Translations under genes and position numbers: made by a program
The notes under the pieces: model-generated
What the model saw: the letters and a program-made list of their open reading frames with translations, nothing else
Told to the model about the DNA's origin: nothing
Databases searched by the model: none
Assembly (NCBI GenBank): GCA_963843275.1
Contig: CAWJJM010000003.1
Location: 62,001 to 126,000, forward strand
Reading direction: 5' to 3'
Length of the DNA: 64,000 nt
Source: CAWJJM01 sp963843275
GTDB taxonomy: Bacteria; Acidobacteriota; Thermoanaerobaculia; Multivoradales; JBCCEF01
In this document: positions 8,739 to 16,380 of the stretch, piece by piece
How positions within the stretch are numbered: position 1 is the stretch's first letter
How the letters are laid out: each line of letters starts with the position of its first letter

Positions 8739-9887
8739 TCAGCGCAGCCAGTCGGCGGGGTCCTCCGGCCGGTTCTCGACCCGGATCTCGAGGTACAGGG
8801 TGTCGGCGGCCGTGCCCAGCGGCTGCCCCAGGGCCACCGCCTGCCGTACCGCCACCGCCACCCGGGCGAGCCCGGCGTAGAGCGAGAAGACGCGCCCCGG
8901 GTGGTGCACGACCACCGTCGGGCCGTAGCCCTGGAACGGGGCGGCGAAGAGCACCTGGCCGGCGTAGATGGCGCGCACCTCGTCGCCGGTGCGGGTGGTC
9001 AGGGTGACGCCGTGGTGCGGCACCCGGGTGCGGTACCGGGGGTCGAGCTGCGGCCCGAAGGCGGCGCGGACGCGGCCCTCCACGGGCCAGTCGAGGACGC
9101 CGCGGAAGCGCTGGATCGGCGTCCCCTCCGGCGCCGCGCCGGAGCGGCCGGTGACCAGGTCGAGGAAGGCCGACAGCTTGGCGGCCCGGTCGCCGAGCTC
9201 GCCGCGCCGGGCGGTGAGCTGGCGGCGCTCGCTGTCCACCCGGGCGAGCAGCGCCGCCTGGCGCCCGCGCGCCGTGGCCAGGCGATCGCGGCGCGCCTCC
9301 TCCTCGCCCACCCAGCGCTCCACCTCGGCGCGCTGCGCCAGCAGGTGCCGGCGCTCCTCGTCCAGTCGGTCGCGGGCGCTGGTGTAGCGCTCGACGGCGG
9401 TGGCGTCGCGCCGCGCCAGGTAGCGCAGCAGGCGGATGCCGGCCAGCAGGTCGCCGCGGCGGTCGAGGGAGAAGAAGAGCCGCAGGCCACCCTGCCCGCC
9501 CAGCCGGTAGAGCCCGTCGACCCGGGTCGACAGGTCGTCGCGCGCCCGGGCCAGCTCGCCGCCCAGCCGCGCCACCTCGCTCTCGGTGGCGCGGACGCGG
9601 GTGGACGCCAGCTCGCCGGCGGCCCGCGCCTCGGCCACCTGCTTCTCCTGCAGCTCGAGCTCGGTCTCGAGCGTGGCGAGCTGGCCGGCGAGGTCCTGGC
9701 GCCGCTCGCGCACCCGGGCGAGGCGCGTCTCGAGCCGGGCGATCTCGCGGCGCAGCGTCGCCAGCTCCTCCTCGCGGGAGGGACGCTGGGCGGCCGGCGA
9801 GCGGGTGGGGAGCAGGGCCAGGGCGGCGAGCAGCGCCGGCACGAGGACGGCCGCGGTCACCAGCCGCCGGGAGCGGGCCCGGGTCAT
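8739..9887 (-). CDS. envC: EnvC-like murein hydrolase activator (coiled coil plus degenerate LytM/M23 domain)
   Basis: A 382-residue protein with a signal peptide, two long charged coiled-coil stretches (about residues 35-125 and 160-245) and a C-terminal M23/LytM domain (about 285-380). The metal-binding HxxxD is HGVTL (no Asp) and the usual YxHL is YAGL (no His), so the domain cannot bind zinc normally. That is the hallmark of EnvC/NlpD-type activators, which switch on amidases at the septum instead of cutting peptidoglycan. The start codon is preceded at 7 bases by TAGGAT, which overlaps the stop codon of the upstream gene. It heads the envC / S41 / yibQ-type run. Confidence 0.85.
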   Translation of the reverse strand: MTRARSRRLVTAAVLVPALLAALALLPTRSPAAQRPSREEELATLRREIARLETRLARVRERRQDLAGQLATLETELELQEKQVAEARAAGELASTRVRATESEVARLGGELARARDDLSTRVDGLYRLGGQGGLRLFFSLDRRGDLLAGIRLLRYLARRDATAVERYTSARDRLDEERRHLLAQRAEVERWVGEEEARRDRLATARGRQAALLARVDSERRQLTARRGELGDRAAKLSAFLDLVTGRSGAAPEGTPIQRFRGVLDWPVEGRVRAAFGPQLDPRYRTRVPHHGVTLTTRTGDEVRAIYAGQVLFAAPFQGYGPTVVVHHPGRVFSLYAGLARVAVAVRQAVALGQPLGTAADTLYLEIRVENRPEDPADWLR

Positions 9888-9894
9888 GCCCGCG

Positions 9895-9900
9895 ATCCTA
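9895..9900 (-). promoter_or_regulatory. -10 box (TAGGAT) of the EnvC gene
   Basis: On the minus strand TAGGAT ends 7 bases before the ATG at 9887. Its first three bases are also the TAG stop codon of the upstream glycosyltransferase gene. No Shine-Dalgarno is visible in the seven bases between, which supports a leaderless start. Confidence 0.5.
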
Positions 9901-11391
9901 CTCCCGCCCCTCGAGGGTGTAGAAGCGCAGCTCCCGCCAGGCTCCCCGCGGCCGCGGGACGGCGCCGAAGGCGACGAAGCGCGGCAGCAGGTCGTGGATG
10001 TCGCGGGCCTCGAGCACCACGACCCGCCGCTCCGGCTCGGCGAGCTCCTCGTAGATCGTCTGCCGGACCACCATCGATCCCGGCTCGCGCTCGGTGGGCT
10101 CCGACGTCACCTCCTCGACCTCGGCGTCGAGGTAGAGGCTGAGACCGTAGCGGGGCCACGCGTCGACGAACAGGACCTCGTCGAACGGTTCGGGCACCGC
10201 GGCGCGGATCGCCTGCGCCAGCGCCCGTGAGTCCTTGTGGTGGGGCACGTGGGCGGCGCCGCCCTTGAGCGCCACGAGGAGCAGCGCCCAGGCCGCCACC
10301 GCGCGCCAGCGGTGGCGCGGCCGGGCGGCGAAGGCGGGCGCCAGGCGGCGGGCGGCGGCGAGCGCCAGCGGCACGAAGAGCGGCACGACGTAGAGGTGCA
10401 GCCGCGAGCGGGCCACCACGAAGACCGCCAACGGCACCAACACCCAGAGGACGAGCAGCAGCCGTGCCGGGTCGGCCCGCAGCCAGCGGCGGCCGCCGGA
10501 GCGCAGCCGGCGCAGGGCGGCCACGGCGCCGCGCGCCAGCGTCCAGGTCCACGGCAGGCCGCCGACCACGAAGGCGGGCACGTAGACCAGGATCGCGCCG
10601 TACCACTGGGCGTTGCGGTCGAAGCGTGCCGACACGATCCGACCCACCACCTCGCCGCCGAGGAAATAGGAGACGAGCTCGGGGCGCTGCGCCACGACCA
10701 CCGCGAACCAGCCCCCGCCCACCACCAGGAAGAGGGCGATGCCGGCCGGCGAGGCGAGGCGGCGCAGCCCGCGCCATCCCTCGTCGGCCAGCAGGAAGGC
10801 GACGAGCGCCGCCAACGGCAGCAGCCCGGGGGGTCCCTTGGTGGCGAAGGCGAGCCCGAAGCCGAGCCAGCCGGCCACGGTCCAGGCCCTGGCGCGCCGC
10901 GCGTCGCCCCAGCGCGCCTCGACGAAGGCGGTCATCGCCAGCGTCTCCCACAGGGTCAGCAGGGTGTCGGTGGAGACGATGTTCATCGCCACCACGGGGA
11001 GCAGCGAGGTGGCGTAGACGGCGCCCGCCAGCGGCGGGTCGCGCGGTGCCAGCCGCCGCCCCAGCCGCACCACCAGCAGCGCCGTCAGCAGGTAGGCGAG
11101 CGCGTTGGGAAAGCGCACGGCCCAGGTGTTGCGCCCCAGGGCCTCGACGCTCGCCGCCACCGTCCAGTAGAGCAGCGGCGGCTTGGTGTAGTGCGGCGTC
11201 TCGTGGTTGAGCGCCGGGTGCAGCCAGTCGCCGAGGCGGAGCATCTCCAGGGCGACGTCCGTGTAGCGCCCCTCGTCGGGCTCGAAGATCGGGCGCGAGC
11301 CCTGGAACGCGAAGGCGAGCGCCACCAGGCCGGCGAGCAGGGCCCAGCGCCACCGGGGGTCCGCCCCGGGGTGGGCGGCCGCGCCGGTCAC
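9898..11391 (-). CDS. GT39/ArnT-like membrane glycosyltransferase
   Basis: A 497-residue multi-pass membrane protein of the GT-C fold. After the first span it has the acidic signature FEPDEGRY (residues 36-43), and then YTKPPLLYW, both typical of PMT_2/ArnT-like glycosyltransferases that use polyprenyl-phosphate sugars on the outer face of the inner membrane. Roughly 10-12 spans fill residues 15-400, and a soluble C-terminal portion follows. The GTG start at 11391 overlaps the stop codon of the rhomboid gene by four bases (GTGA), so the pair is translationally coupled. The acceptor (lipid A, protein or other glycan) cannot be told from sequence. Confidence 0.85.
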   Translation of the reverse strand: MTGAAAHPGADPRWRWALLAGLVALAFAFQGSRPIFEPDEGRYTDVALEMLRLGDWLHPALNHETPHYTKPPLLYWTVAASVEALGRNTWAVRFPNALAYLLTALLVVRLGRRLAPRDPPLAGAVYATSLLPVVAMNIVSTDTLLTLWETLAMTAFVEARWGDARRARAWTVAGWLGFGLAFATKGPPGLLPLAALVAFLLADEGWRGLRRLASPAGIALFLVVGGGWFAVVVAQRPELVSYFLGGEVVGRIVSARFDRNAQWYGAILVYVPAFVVGGLPWTWTLARGAVAALRRLRSGGRRWLRADPARLLLVLWVLVPLAVFVVARSRLHLYVVPLFVPLALAAARRLAPAFAARPRHRWRAVAAWALLLVALKGGAAHVPHHKDSRALAQAIRAAVPEPFDEVLFVDAWPRYGLSLYLDAEVEEVTSEPTEREPGSMVVRQTIYEELAEPERRVVVLEARDIHDLLPRFVAFGAVPRPRGAWRELRFYTLEGRE

Positions 11392-12260
11392 TGGCCGCCG
11401 CGCAGGAGCGCCAGCCCGGTGACGTAGGAGACGACGACCGCGGCCGCCGAGAGCACCAGGCAGAGCAGCGCCACGATCAGGTGGTCGCCGCGCTCGGGCT
11501 TGAGCGGATCGAGCCAGCGCGACACCAGCCAGCCGCCGGCGAAGCCGCCGAGGTGGGCCCAGTTGTCGACCCCGCGCATGAACAGGCCGAAGGCGAACAG
11601 GATGAGGGCGTACATCCAGGCCTGGCGGCCGATCTGCGAGCTGCCGCGCTGGCCGTAGTGGACCAGCGCCCCGAGCAGTCCGAAGATGGCCGCCGACGCG
11701 CCGACCGTGATGGTGTAGCCGCGGCCGCCACCGAGCACCATCCCCAGGATCCCCGGCGCGAAGACGGCCAGCGAGCTGGCGGTGAAGCCGACCACCGACG
11801 CCGCCGTGTAGATGATCACCATCCGCGCCGGCCCGTACACCTCGGCGGTGGCGGGAGCGAGCTGGCGCACCCAGAGCAGGTTGAAGAGGATGTGCAGCAG
11901 CCCGCCGTGCAGCCAGCCCGCCGACAGCACCGTCCACCACCTGCCCAGCCCCAGCACCGGGCCCGGTCCGGCCGCCCCGAACACGATCAGGCTCACCCGC
12001 GACGGCGCCAGGAAGCCGAACAGCCCGCCGCCGCCGATGTGCGAGGTGTCGGCGATCAGGGTCAGCGCGTAGAGCAGGGCGCAGCCGCCGGTGACGATGT
12101 TGACGAACCCCAGGTCGTTGCCCAGCTTGCGGAACAGCGCGCCGTAGCCCCACATCCCCGGGTACATCCGGCCGCAGTTCCAGCACCGCGCGTCCTTGAC
12201 CCCCACCAGCTTGCCGCAGGCGGGGCACACCACCGAGCCGGAGGTCTGGCGTCCGAGCAT
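11388..12260 (-). CDS. Rhomboid intramembrane serine protease with N-terminal zinc ribbon
   Basis: A 290-residue protein. A CPAC...CWNC zinc ribbon (Cys 12, 15, 26, 29) precedes a rhomboid domain. The family residues are present: the HGGLLHILFN segment (residues 118-127), the nucleophile in VGASAAIFG (Ser about 189) and the catalytic His in DNWAHLGGFAGG (His about 236). It should cleave membrane-spanning substrates within the bilayer. The zinc ribbon may bind a partner or sense metal; that is inference. The start has a TAGACT box exactly 7 bases upstream and no ribosome site. A degraded copy of this gene's first hundred bases lies at about 14240-14335. Confidence 0.9.
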   Translation of the reverse strand: MLGRQTSGSVVCPACGKLVGVKDARCWNCGRMYPGMWGYGALFRKLGNDLGFVNIVTGGCALLYALTLIADTSHIGGGGLFGFLAPSRVSLIVFGAAGPGPVLGLGRWWTVLSAGWLHGGLLHILFNLLWVRQLAPATAEVYGPARMVIIYTAASVVGFTASSLAVFAPGILGMVLGGGRGYTITVGASAAIFGLLGALVHYGQRGSSQIGRQAWMYALILFAFGLFMRGVDNWAHLGGFAGGWLVSRWLDPLKPERGDHLIVALLCLVLSAAAVVVSYVTGLALLRGGQ

Positions 12261-12267
12261 GGCGCCG

Positions 12268-12273
12268 AGTCTA
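12268..12273 (-). promoter_or_regulatory. -10 box (TAGACT) of the rhomboid gene
   Basis: TAGACT on the minus strand ends 7 bases before the ATG at 12260, the same distance as at other starts in the window. The intervening bases (CGGCGCC) have no ribosome binding site. Confidence 0.5.
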
Positions 12274-12348
12274 ACCGCGCCCGGGCGCGACTCGGCAGCA
12301 CACCGCCGCGCAGGGCGTCGGCTCTCGGGCCTCCGGCCGTCGGCCCGG

Positions 12349-14175
12349 TCAGGGCGGCGGTCGCGTCGCCGGGTCGGGAAGGACCTCCACCATGCGCCAG
12401 CCGAGGTGGGTCGTACGCCGGATGCGGAGGCCGTCCACCTCGGCGGCGGCGAGGGTCGGTCCCGCGGCGAGCGCCCGGGCCACGTCCGGCGCCGCCTCGG
12501 GGCCGACCACGAACAGTCCGCTGGTCGCGACCACGACGGGAACCAGACGCTTCCACTCGCCACCGCCGTCGGCGAAGACGACGAGGAAGCCGTCGGGCCC
12601 CTCGACCCAGGCGCCCACGGCCCGCGCCCGCGCCACGGCCCGGGCTCGCGCCGAAGGCGGCGGCGGTCTCCGCACGCGGCCGGCGCGCAGGCGGCGGACG
12701 CGGGGATCGGTCCGCTCGAGGGCGAGGATCGCGGTGCCCGTCCTCTCCGGGAGGTGCCAGCGGAACAGGGCCCAGCGGTGGCGGCGACCGAGGAAGTCGA
12801 GATCGCCGAAGCCCCACCAGCCGTCGGGGTAGAGCACGCTCGGGACGTAGGCCACGCGGAGGCCGAGGGCGTTGCCGAGCTCGTAGGCCGTGGCGTAGCG
12901 CCGGTTCGGCGGCACCGGACGGCGGGCGAGGAAGACGGCGACGCGATCGCCGGCGAAGGCGCGGCGGTCGAAGGTCTCCACCGGCCCGACGGTGCGGCGG
13001 CGCGACGCGACCTCGCGCCACACGCTCGCGGCGACCACGTCGGCGGTCGACGGACGGGACAGGGCGAGGTGCCCCGGACTCCGTTCGGCGACCACCGAGG
13101 GCCAGGGCCAGACGGTGAAACGGGTCGCGCCCGGTCCCGGACCCGGTTGCGGCCACGCGGCGAAGAGCACGGTGAGGGGAGCGGCCAGCCAGCGGGCGCG
13201 GGGCGGGAGGTGGGCCAGGCCTTCGCCGGCGAGGGCCAGGGCGGGCAGGAAGAGGTAGAGGAGGAGCCGGCGGTCCGGCCACTGGTAGACGAACACGAAG
13301 AACGCGCCGAGCGTCGCCACCAGGGCGACCAGCGCCAGTGTCCGATCCCGGCTCTCGCGGCGGGCGAGCCCGCCCACCGCGCCGATCCCCGCGAGGAGCA
13401 GGGCGGGGAGGCCGAGCAGGGACAGTGCGGCGGCGGCGTAGTACCCGCTGCCGGCCGTGGAGAGCCCGAGCAGGGTCCATTGCCGCTCCCCGATCAGGCT
13501 GGGACCGAACACCGCGCGTTGGGCGGCGGCGAAGCCCAGGGGGACGGTCGCCAGGAGGGCACCGCCGATCCACGGCCACGGGCCCCCGAGGTCGCGCCGA
13601 CGGCAGGCGAGGAGGGTGGCCGCCGCGGGGATCGGGAGGAGCAGGGCGGCGGGCTGGGCCAGCGCCGAAGCGGCGCCGACGGCGCCGGCGGCGACGTAGA
13701 GCCGGGGTCGCCGCGCCGCCAGGATGAACAGGGCGACCGCCCCGAACAGGAGCACCGAGGCGAGCAGATCCGCCATCACCTCGAGCGAGTGCCGCAGGAC
13801 GGCGTTGCCGAGCAGCGCCGTGAACGACACGGCGAGGGCGACGCCGCGGCCGTGGCGCCGGCGCACGAAGAGGTAGAGAGCCGTGGCGCCGAGGACCAGG
13901 ACGGCCTGGTTGACGACCGGGAACCAGCGCAGGATCCCGAGCCGCTCGAGTCCGGCGAGCAGCAGCGGCAGGAGCGGCGAACGGCCGCTGGTGCGGACGT
14001 CCTCGCCGAGCCAGGCGAGCGCGTTGGCGATCCAGTCGCGCCCGTCCCCTCCGAGGAAGGGATAGGAGAGGTTGAGATCCGGGTAGAGGAGGTGCGCCGC
14101 CAGCCAGCCCGAGCTCGCCACGCCCACGGCGAGGAGGGTGACGAGCCCCGCGTCGAAAGGTCGGTCGGCTCTCAT
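12349..14175 (-). CDS. Multi-pass membrane protein, glycosyltransferase-like
   Basis: A 608-residue protein with a run of about ten hydrophobic segments in residues 8-370, then a soluble C-terminal domain of about 230 residues. The first luminal loop has LGGDGRDWIANALAW, reminiscent of the acidic loop of GT-C enzymes such as the GT39/GT87 or DUF2029-type families. A conserved soluble part contains YATAYELGNALGLRVAY. I infer a polyprenyl-sugar-dependent glycosyltransferase, but no catalytic residue is certain. It starts at ATG 14175, with TATCCT at 14189-14194 as a possible -10 box. It lies between the intact rhomboid gene and the remnant of its 5' end. Confidence 0.6.
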   Translation of the reverse strand: MRADRPFDAGLVTLLAVGVASSGWLAAHLLYPDLNLSYPFLGGDGRDWIANALAWLGEDVRTSGRSPLLPLLLAGLERLGILRWFPVVNQAVLVLGATALYLFVRRRHGRGVALAVSFTALLGNAVLRHSLEVMADLLASVLLFGAVALFILAARRPRLYVAAGAVGAASALAQPAALLLPIPAAATLLACRRRDLGGPWPWIGGALLATVPLGFAAAQRAVFGPSLIGERQWTLLGLSTAGSGYYAAAALSLLGLPALLLAGIGAVGGLARRESRDRTLALVALVATLGAFFVFVYQWPDRRLLLYLFLPALALAGEGLAHLPPRARWLAAPLTVLFAAWPQPGPGPGATRFTVWPWPSVVAERSPGHLALSRPSTADVVAASVWREVASRRRTVGPVETFDRRAFAGDRVAVFLARRPVPPNRRYATAYELGNALGLRVAYVPSVLYPDGWWGFGDLDFLGRRHRWALFRWHLPERTGTAILALERTDPRVRRLRAGRVRRPPPPSARARAVARARAVGAWVEGPDGFLVVFADGGGEWKRLVPVVVATSGLFVVGPEAAPDVARALAAGPTLAAAEVDGLRIRRTTHLGWRMVEVLPDPATRPPP

Positions 14176-14239
14176 GACGTGCCCCCGGAGGATACGCTGC
14201 GGCCGGAACGATCCCTCGCCGCGCCTCGCCGCCGCCCCG

Positions 14240-14335
14240 CGGGCCCAGAAGCTCGGGTGCCTCACTCCGACGAGCTTGCCGCGGGCGGCGCACAGCACCG
14301 AGCCGGAGCTCCGGCGTCCGGGCGGGGCGCCGAGT
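14240..14335 (-). pseudogene. Degenerate copy of the rhomboid gene 5' end (zinc-ribbon region)
   Basis: The minus strand here matches the start of the rhomboid gene (12180-12273) closely over about 90 bases. The block GACTCGGCGCC, the CGGACGCC segment and the GCGGCAAGCT segment are all shared. Translation gives SGSVLCAARGKLVGV, against SGSVVCPACGKLVGV in the intact protein. The start codon is changed to CCG, three of the four zinc cysteines are lost and nothing downstream of the ribbon remains. It lies directly upstream of the membrane glycosyltransferase gene. I read it as a leftover of a local duplication. Confidence 0.7.
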
Positions 14336-14466
14336 CCGCGACCGGGGCGGCGGCCCGCCGGCGGACCCCGCGGCCGCACGCCGTGTTCCCTCCGGGCGCC
14401 GGCCACGGCCTGCCGGCTGGGGTACTCTGTCGATGGAAAGGGGGGGCGAGGAAGGGGAATATCCCG

Positions 14467-15126
14467 ATGTGGAAACAGATGGTGGCGACGGTTCTGATCG
14501 CCGGGTCGGCCACGGTCGCCCGGGGAGACGAGAAGCCGCCCGAGGCGGGCTGGATCCCCGCCGATCCGGCGGTCGAGTGTGCCGACGTCCCGGAGAAGGC
14601 GCTGTGCGCCGAGCTCCTCGAGCTGCGCGACAAGGACCAGATCCCCCGCCACCGCCTGCTGGAGTCCCCGCAGGACCCGCGGCTGGCCGCCGAGCTCGAG
14701 AAGGTCGACGCCGAGAACCTCGCCCGGCTCCTCAAGATCCTCGACGACCGGGGTTGGCCGCGCCGGTCGCAGGTGGGCGAGCGCGCGGCCGGCGCCGCCT
14801 GGCTGATCATCCAGCACGCCGACCTGGCGACACAGCAGCGTTTCATCGGCACGATGCAGGAAGCCGTCGAGGCGGGCGAGCTGGATCCTGGTCTGGTCGC
14901 CCTGACCGTCGATCGCATCCGGGTCGGAGAGGGGAAACCGCAGATCTACGGGACGCAGTTCAGGATGGCCGCGGGCGAGCTGGTGCTCGAACCCCTCGAG
15001 GATCCCGAGCACGTGGACGAGCGGCGCGCGAGCGTGGGGCTGCCGCCTCTGGCGGAGTATGAAGCGGCCATCCGGAAGTTGTTCGCGGCCCAGGCGGAAG
15101 CGGCCGATCCGGACGCCCCCCGGTGA
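14467..15126 (+). CDS. DUF6624 domain exported protein
   Basis: A 219-residue protein with a short signal peptide (residues 1-20) and a DUF6624-like domain. The motifs are VGERAAGAAWLIIQHAD, a helical segment, EGKPQIYGTQF near residue 160, and a C-terminal VGLPPLAEY. The family function is unknown; members are often exported or cytosolic proteins with conserved His and Gln in the same places. The ATG follows GGGGAATATCCCG, which is not a clear ribosome site. Its stop codon overlaps the GTG start of the next gene by four bases (GTGA), so the two are co-translated. Confidence 0.75.
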   Translation: MWKQMVATVLIAGSATVARGDEKPPEAGWIPADPAVECADVPEKALCAELLELRDKDQIPRHRLLESPQDPRLAAELEKVDAENLARLLKILDDRGWPRRSQVGERAAGAAWLIIQHADLATQQRFIGTMQEAVEAGELDPGLVALTVDRIRVGEGKPQIYGTQFRMAAGELVLEPLEDPEHVDERRASVGLPPLAEYEAAIRKLFAAQAEAADPDAPR

Positions 15127-15932
15127 CGCCTCCGCGGGCCCGGAACCCGGGGGAGCGACCGGCCGGCCCGGTCCGTCTGGCCGTGGCGCTGAACGGAGCG
15201 CGGCCGCCCGCGGAGCACCCGGCCATCCCGCGCGCTCCGGAGGCGCTCGCCGCGGCGGCGCGGGACGCGGTGGCGGCCGGCGCCGGGATCGTCCACCTGC
15301 ACGCCTTCGATGCCTCCGGCGCGGAGACTCTGGCCGCAGAACCGTGCGCCGCCGCCCTCCGCGCCGTCCGCGCGGCGTGCCCCGGAGTCCCCCTGTCCCT
15401 GACCACCTCGGCGGAGATCGAGCCCGATCCCGGCAGGCGCCTCGAGCTCGTCCGTGGCTGGACCGAGCTCCCCGACCTGGTGACGGCCAACCAGGGCGAG
15501 GAGGGCGTTCTCGAGCTCTGCGACCACCTGCTGGGACGCGGCGTCGGCATCGAGGCCGGCCTTCTCCGCCTCGCCGACGCCGTGGCCTTCGCGCGCTCGG
15601 GGCTCGCCGGCCACTGTGCGCGGGTCCTGGTCGAACCGCTCGACGCCGACCCGGACGCCGCGGTCGAGCACGCGGCGGCGATCGAGGAGGTCCTCCACCG
15701 CGCCGGGATCCGCCGCGAGCAGATGCACCACGGCGACGGCCTCGCGAGCTGGGCCGTCTCCGCCCGCGCAGCCCGCCGCGGACACGGCGTCCGGACCGGC
15801 CTCGAGGACACGCCGTTCCTCCCCGACGGGACCCTCGCGGCCGACAACGCCGCCCTCGTCCGGGCCGCCGCCGAGCTGCTCCGCACCTCCGCCGGGAAGC
15901 CCGGACTGCAGAACCGCCGCGGACGGGCGTAG
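15123..15932 (+). CDS. BKACE-type beta-keto acid cleavage enzyme (DUF849)
   Basis: A 269-residue TIM-barrel protein of the 3-keto-5-aminohexanoate cleavage enzyme family. These enzymes transfer an acetyl-CoA-derived acetyl group while cleaving a beta-keto acid, with a zinc ion held by two His in an HxH motif. Here the motif is IVHLHAFD (His 58 and 60). Downstream it has TTSAEI, LVTANQGEEG and HHGDGLASWA, which match the family barrel. The length is a little short of the usual 275-310. The particular keto acid is unknown. It overlaps the DUF6624 gene by four bases, and this pairing gives no clear hint of substrate. Confidence 0.85.
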   Translation: MTPPRARNPGERPAGPVRLAVALNGARPPAEHPAIPRAPEALAAAARDAVAAGAGIVHLHAFDASGAETLAAEPCAAALRAVRAACPGVPLSLTTSAEIEPDPGRRLELVRGWTELPDLVTANQGEEGVLELCDHLLGRGVGIEAGLLRLADAVAFARSGLAGHCARVLVEPLDADPDAAVEHAAAIEEVLHRAGIRREQMHHGDGLASWAVSARAARRGHGVRTGLEDTPFLPDGTLAADNAALVRAAAELLRTSAGKPGLQNRRGRA

Positions 15933-15954
15933 GCTCGGCGCCAGGAGGACGATC

Positions 15955-16194
15955 ATGGAAAGCCCGGACGTCGGTCCGTGTCCCCACTGCGGGTCGGAGC
16001 TCGAACCCGGCGAGATCGGTTTCGCCTCCGGTGTCTTCTGGAGCCCCGGGGGGATCCGCGGTTGGCAGAGGATCCTGCCCGTCGCCGGCGGCCGGTTCGT
16101 CCTCGGCATCCTGGTCTCGACGCCGTGGCTGCGCAGTCGCCCCGCCCACCGCTGCACCGCCTGCGGCGCGCTGGTCGTGCCGACCGACCGCTAG
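15955..16194 (+). CDS. Small zinc-ribbon protein (PF20097-like)
   Basis: A 79-residue protein with CPHCG near the N-terminus (residues 9-13) and CTACG near the C-terminus, forming a probable zinc ribbon. The middle has ELEPGEIGFASGVFW and a hydrophobic stretch. This pattern matches small uncharacterised proteins with the PF20097 domain. A good ribosome site (AGGAGGA) lies just before the ATG. It follows the BKACE gene by 22 bases and may share its transcript. No function is known. Confidence 0.75.
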   Translation: MESPDVGPCPHCGSELEPGEIGFASGVFWSPGGIRGWQRILPVAGGRFVLGILVSTPWLRSRPAHRCTACGALVVPTDR

Positions 16195-16380
16195 GCGGGG
16201 CGTCCTTCCCCGGAGCCGGCCGGTCGGCGTCGGACCCCACGACCGGTCGGAGGGGCGACCGACGGCAGAGGCGACGATCTCGGAACGGTGTGGAAGGGCG
16301 GGCGTTTCCTGAGACGCGTTCGGAGCGGCCCCGTGGAGGCGGGCGCAGCGGTACACGTTCCGATGCGGTCGGCTTTCCGA

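Noticed and set aside
9898..12228. A longer start for the GT39-like protein, about 280 codons upstream
   Set aside because: The added part is an out-of-frame reading of the rhomboid gene; the coupled GTG at 11391 gives the usual family N-terminus.
12349..16356. A 1335-codon minus-strand frame extending past the glycosyltransferase
   Set aside because: Only the part from ATG 14175 is membrane-protein-like; the rest is antisense to the DUF6624, BKACE and zinc-ribbon genes.
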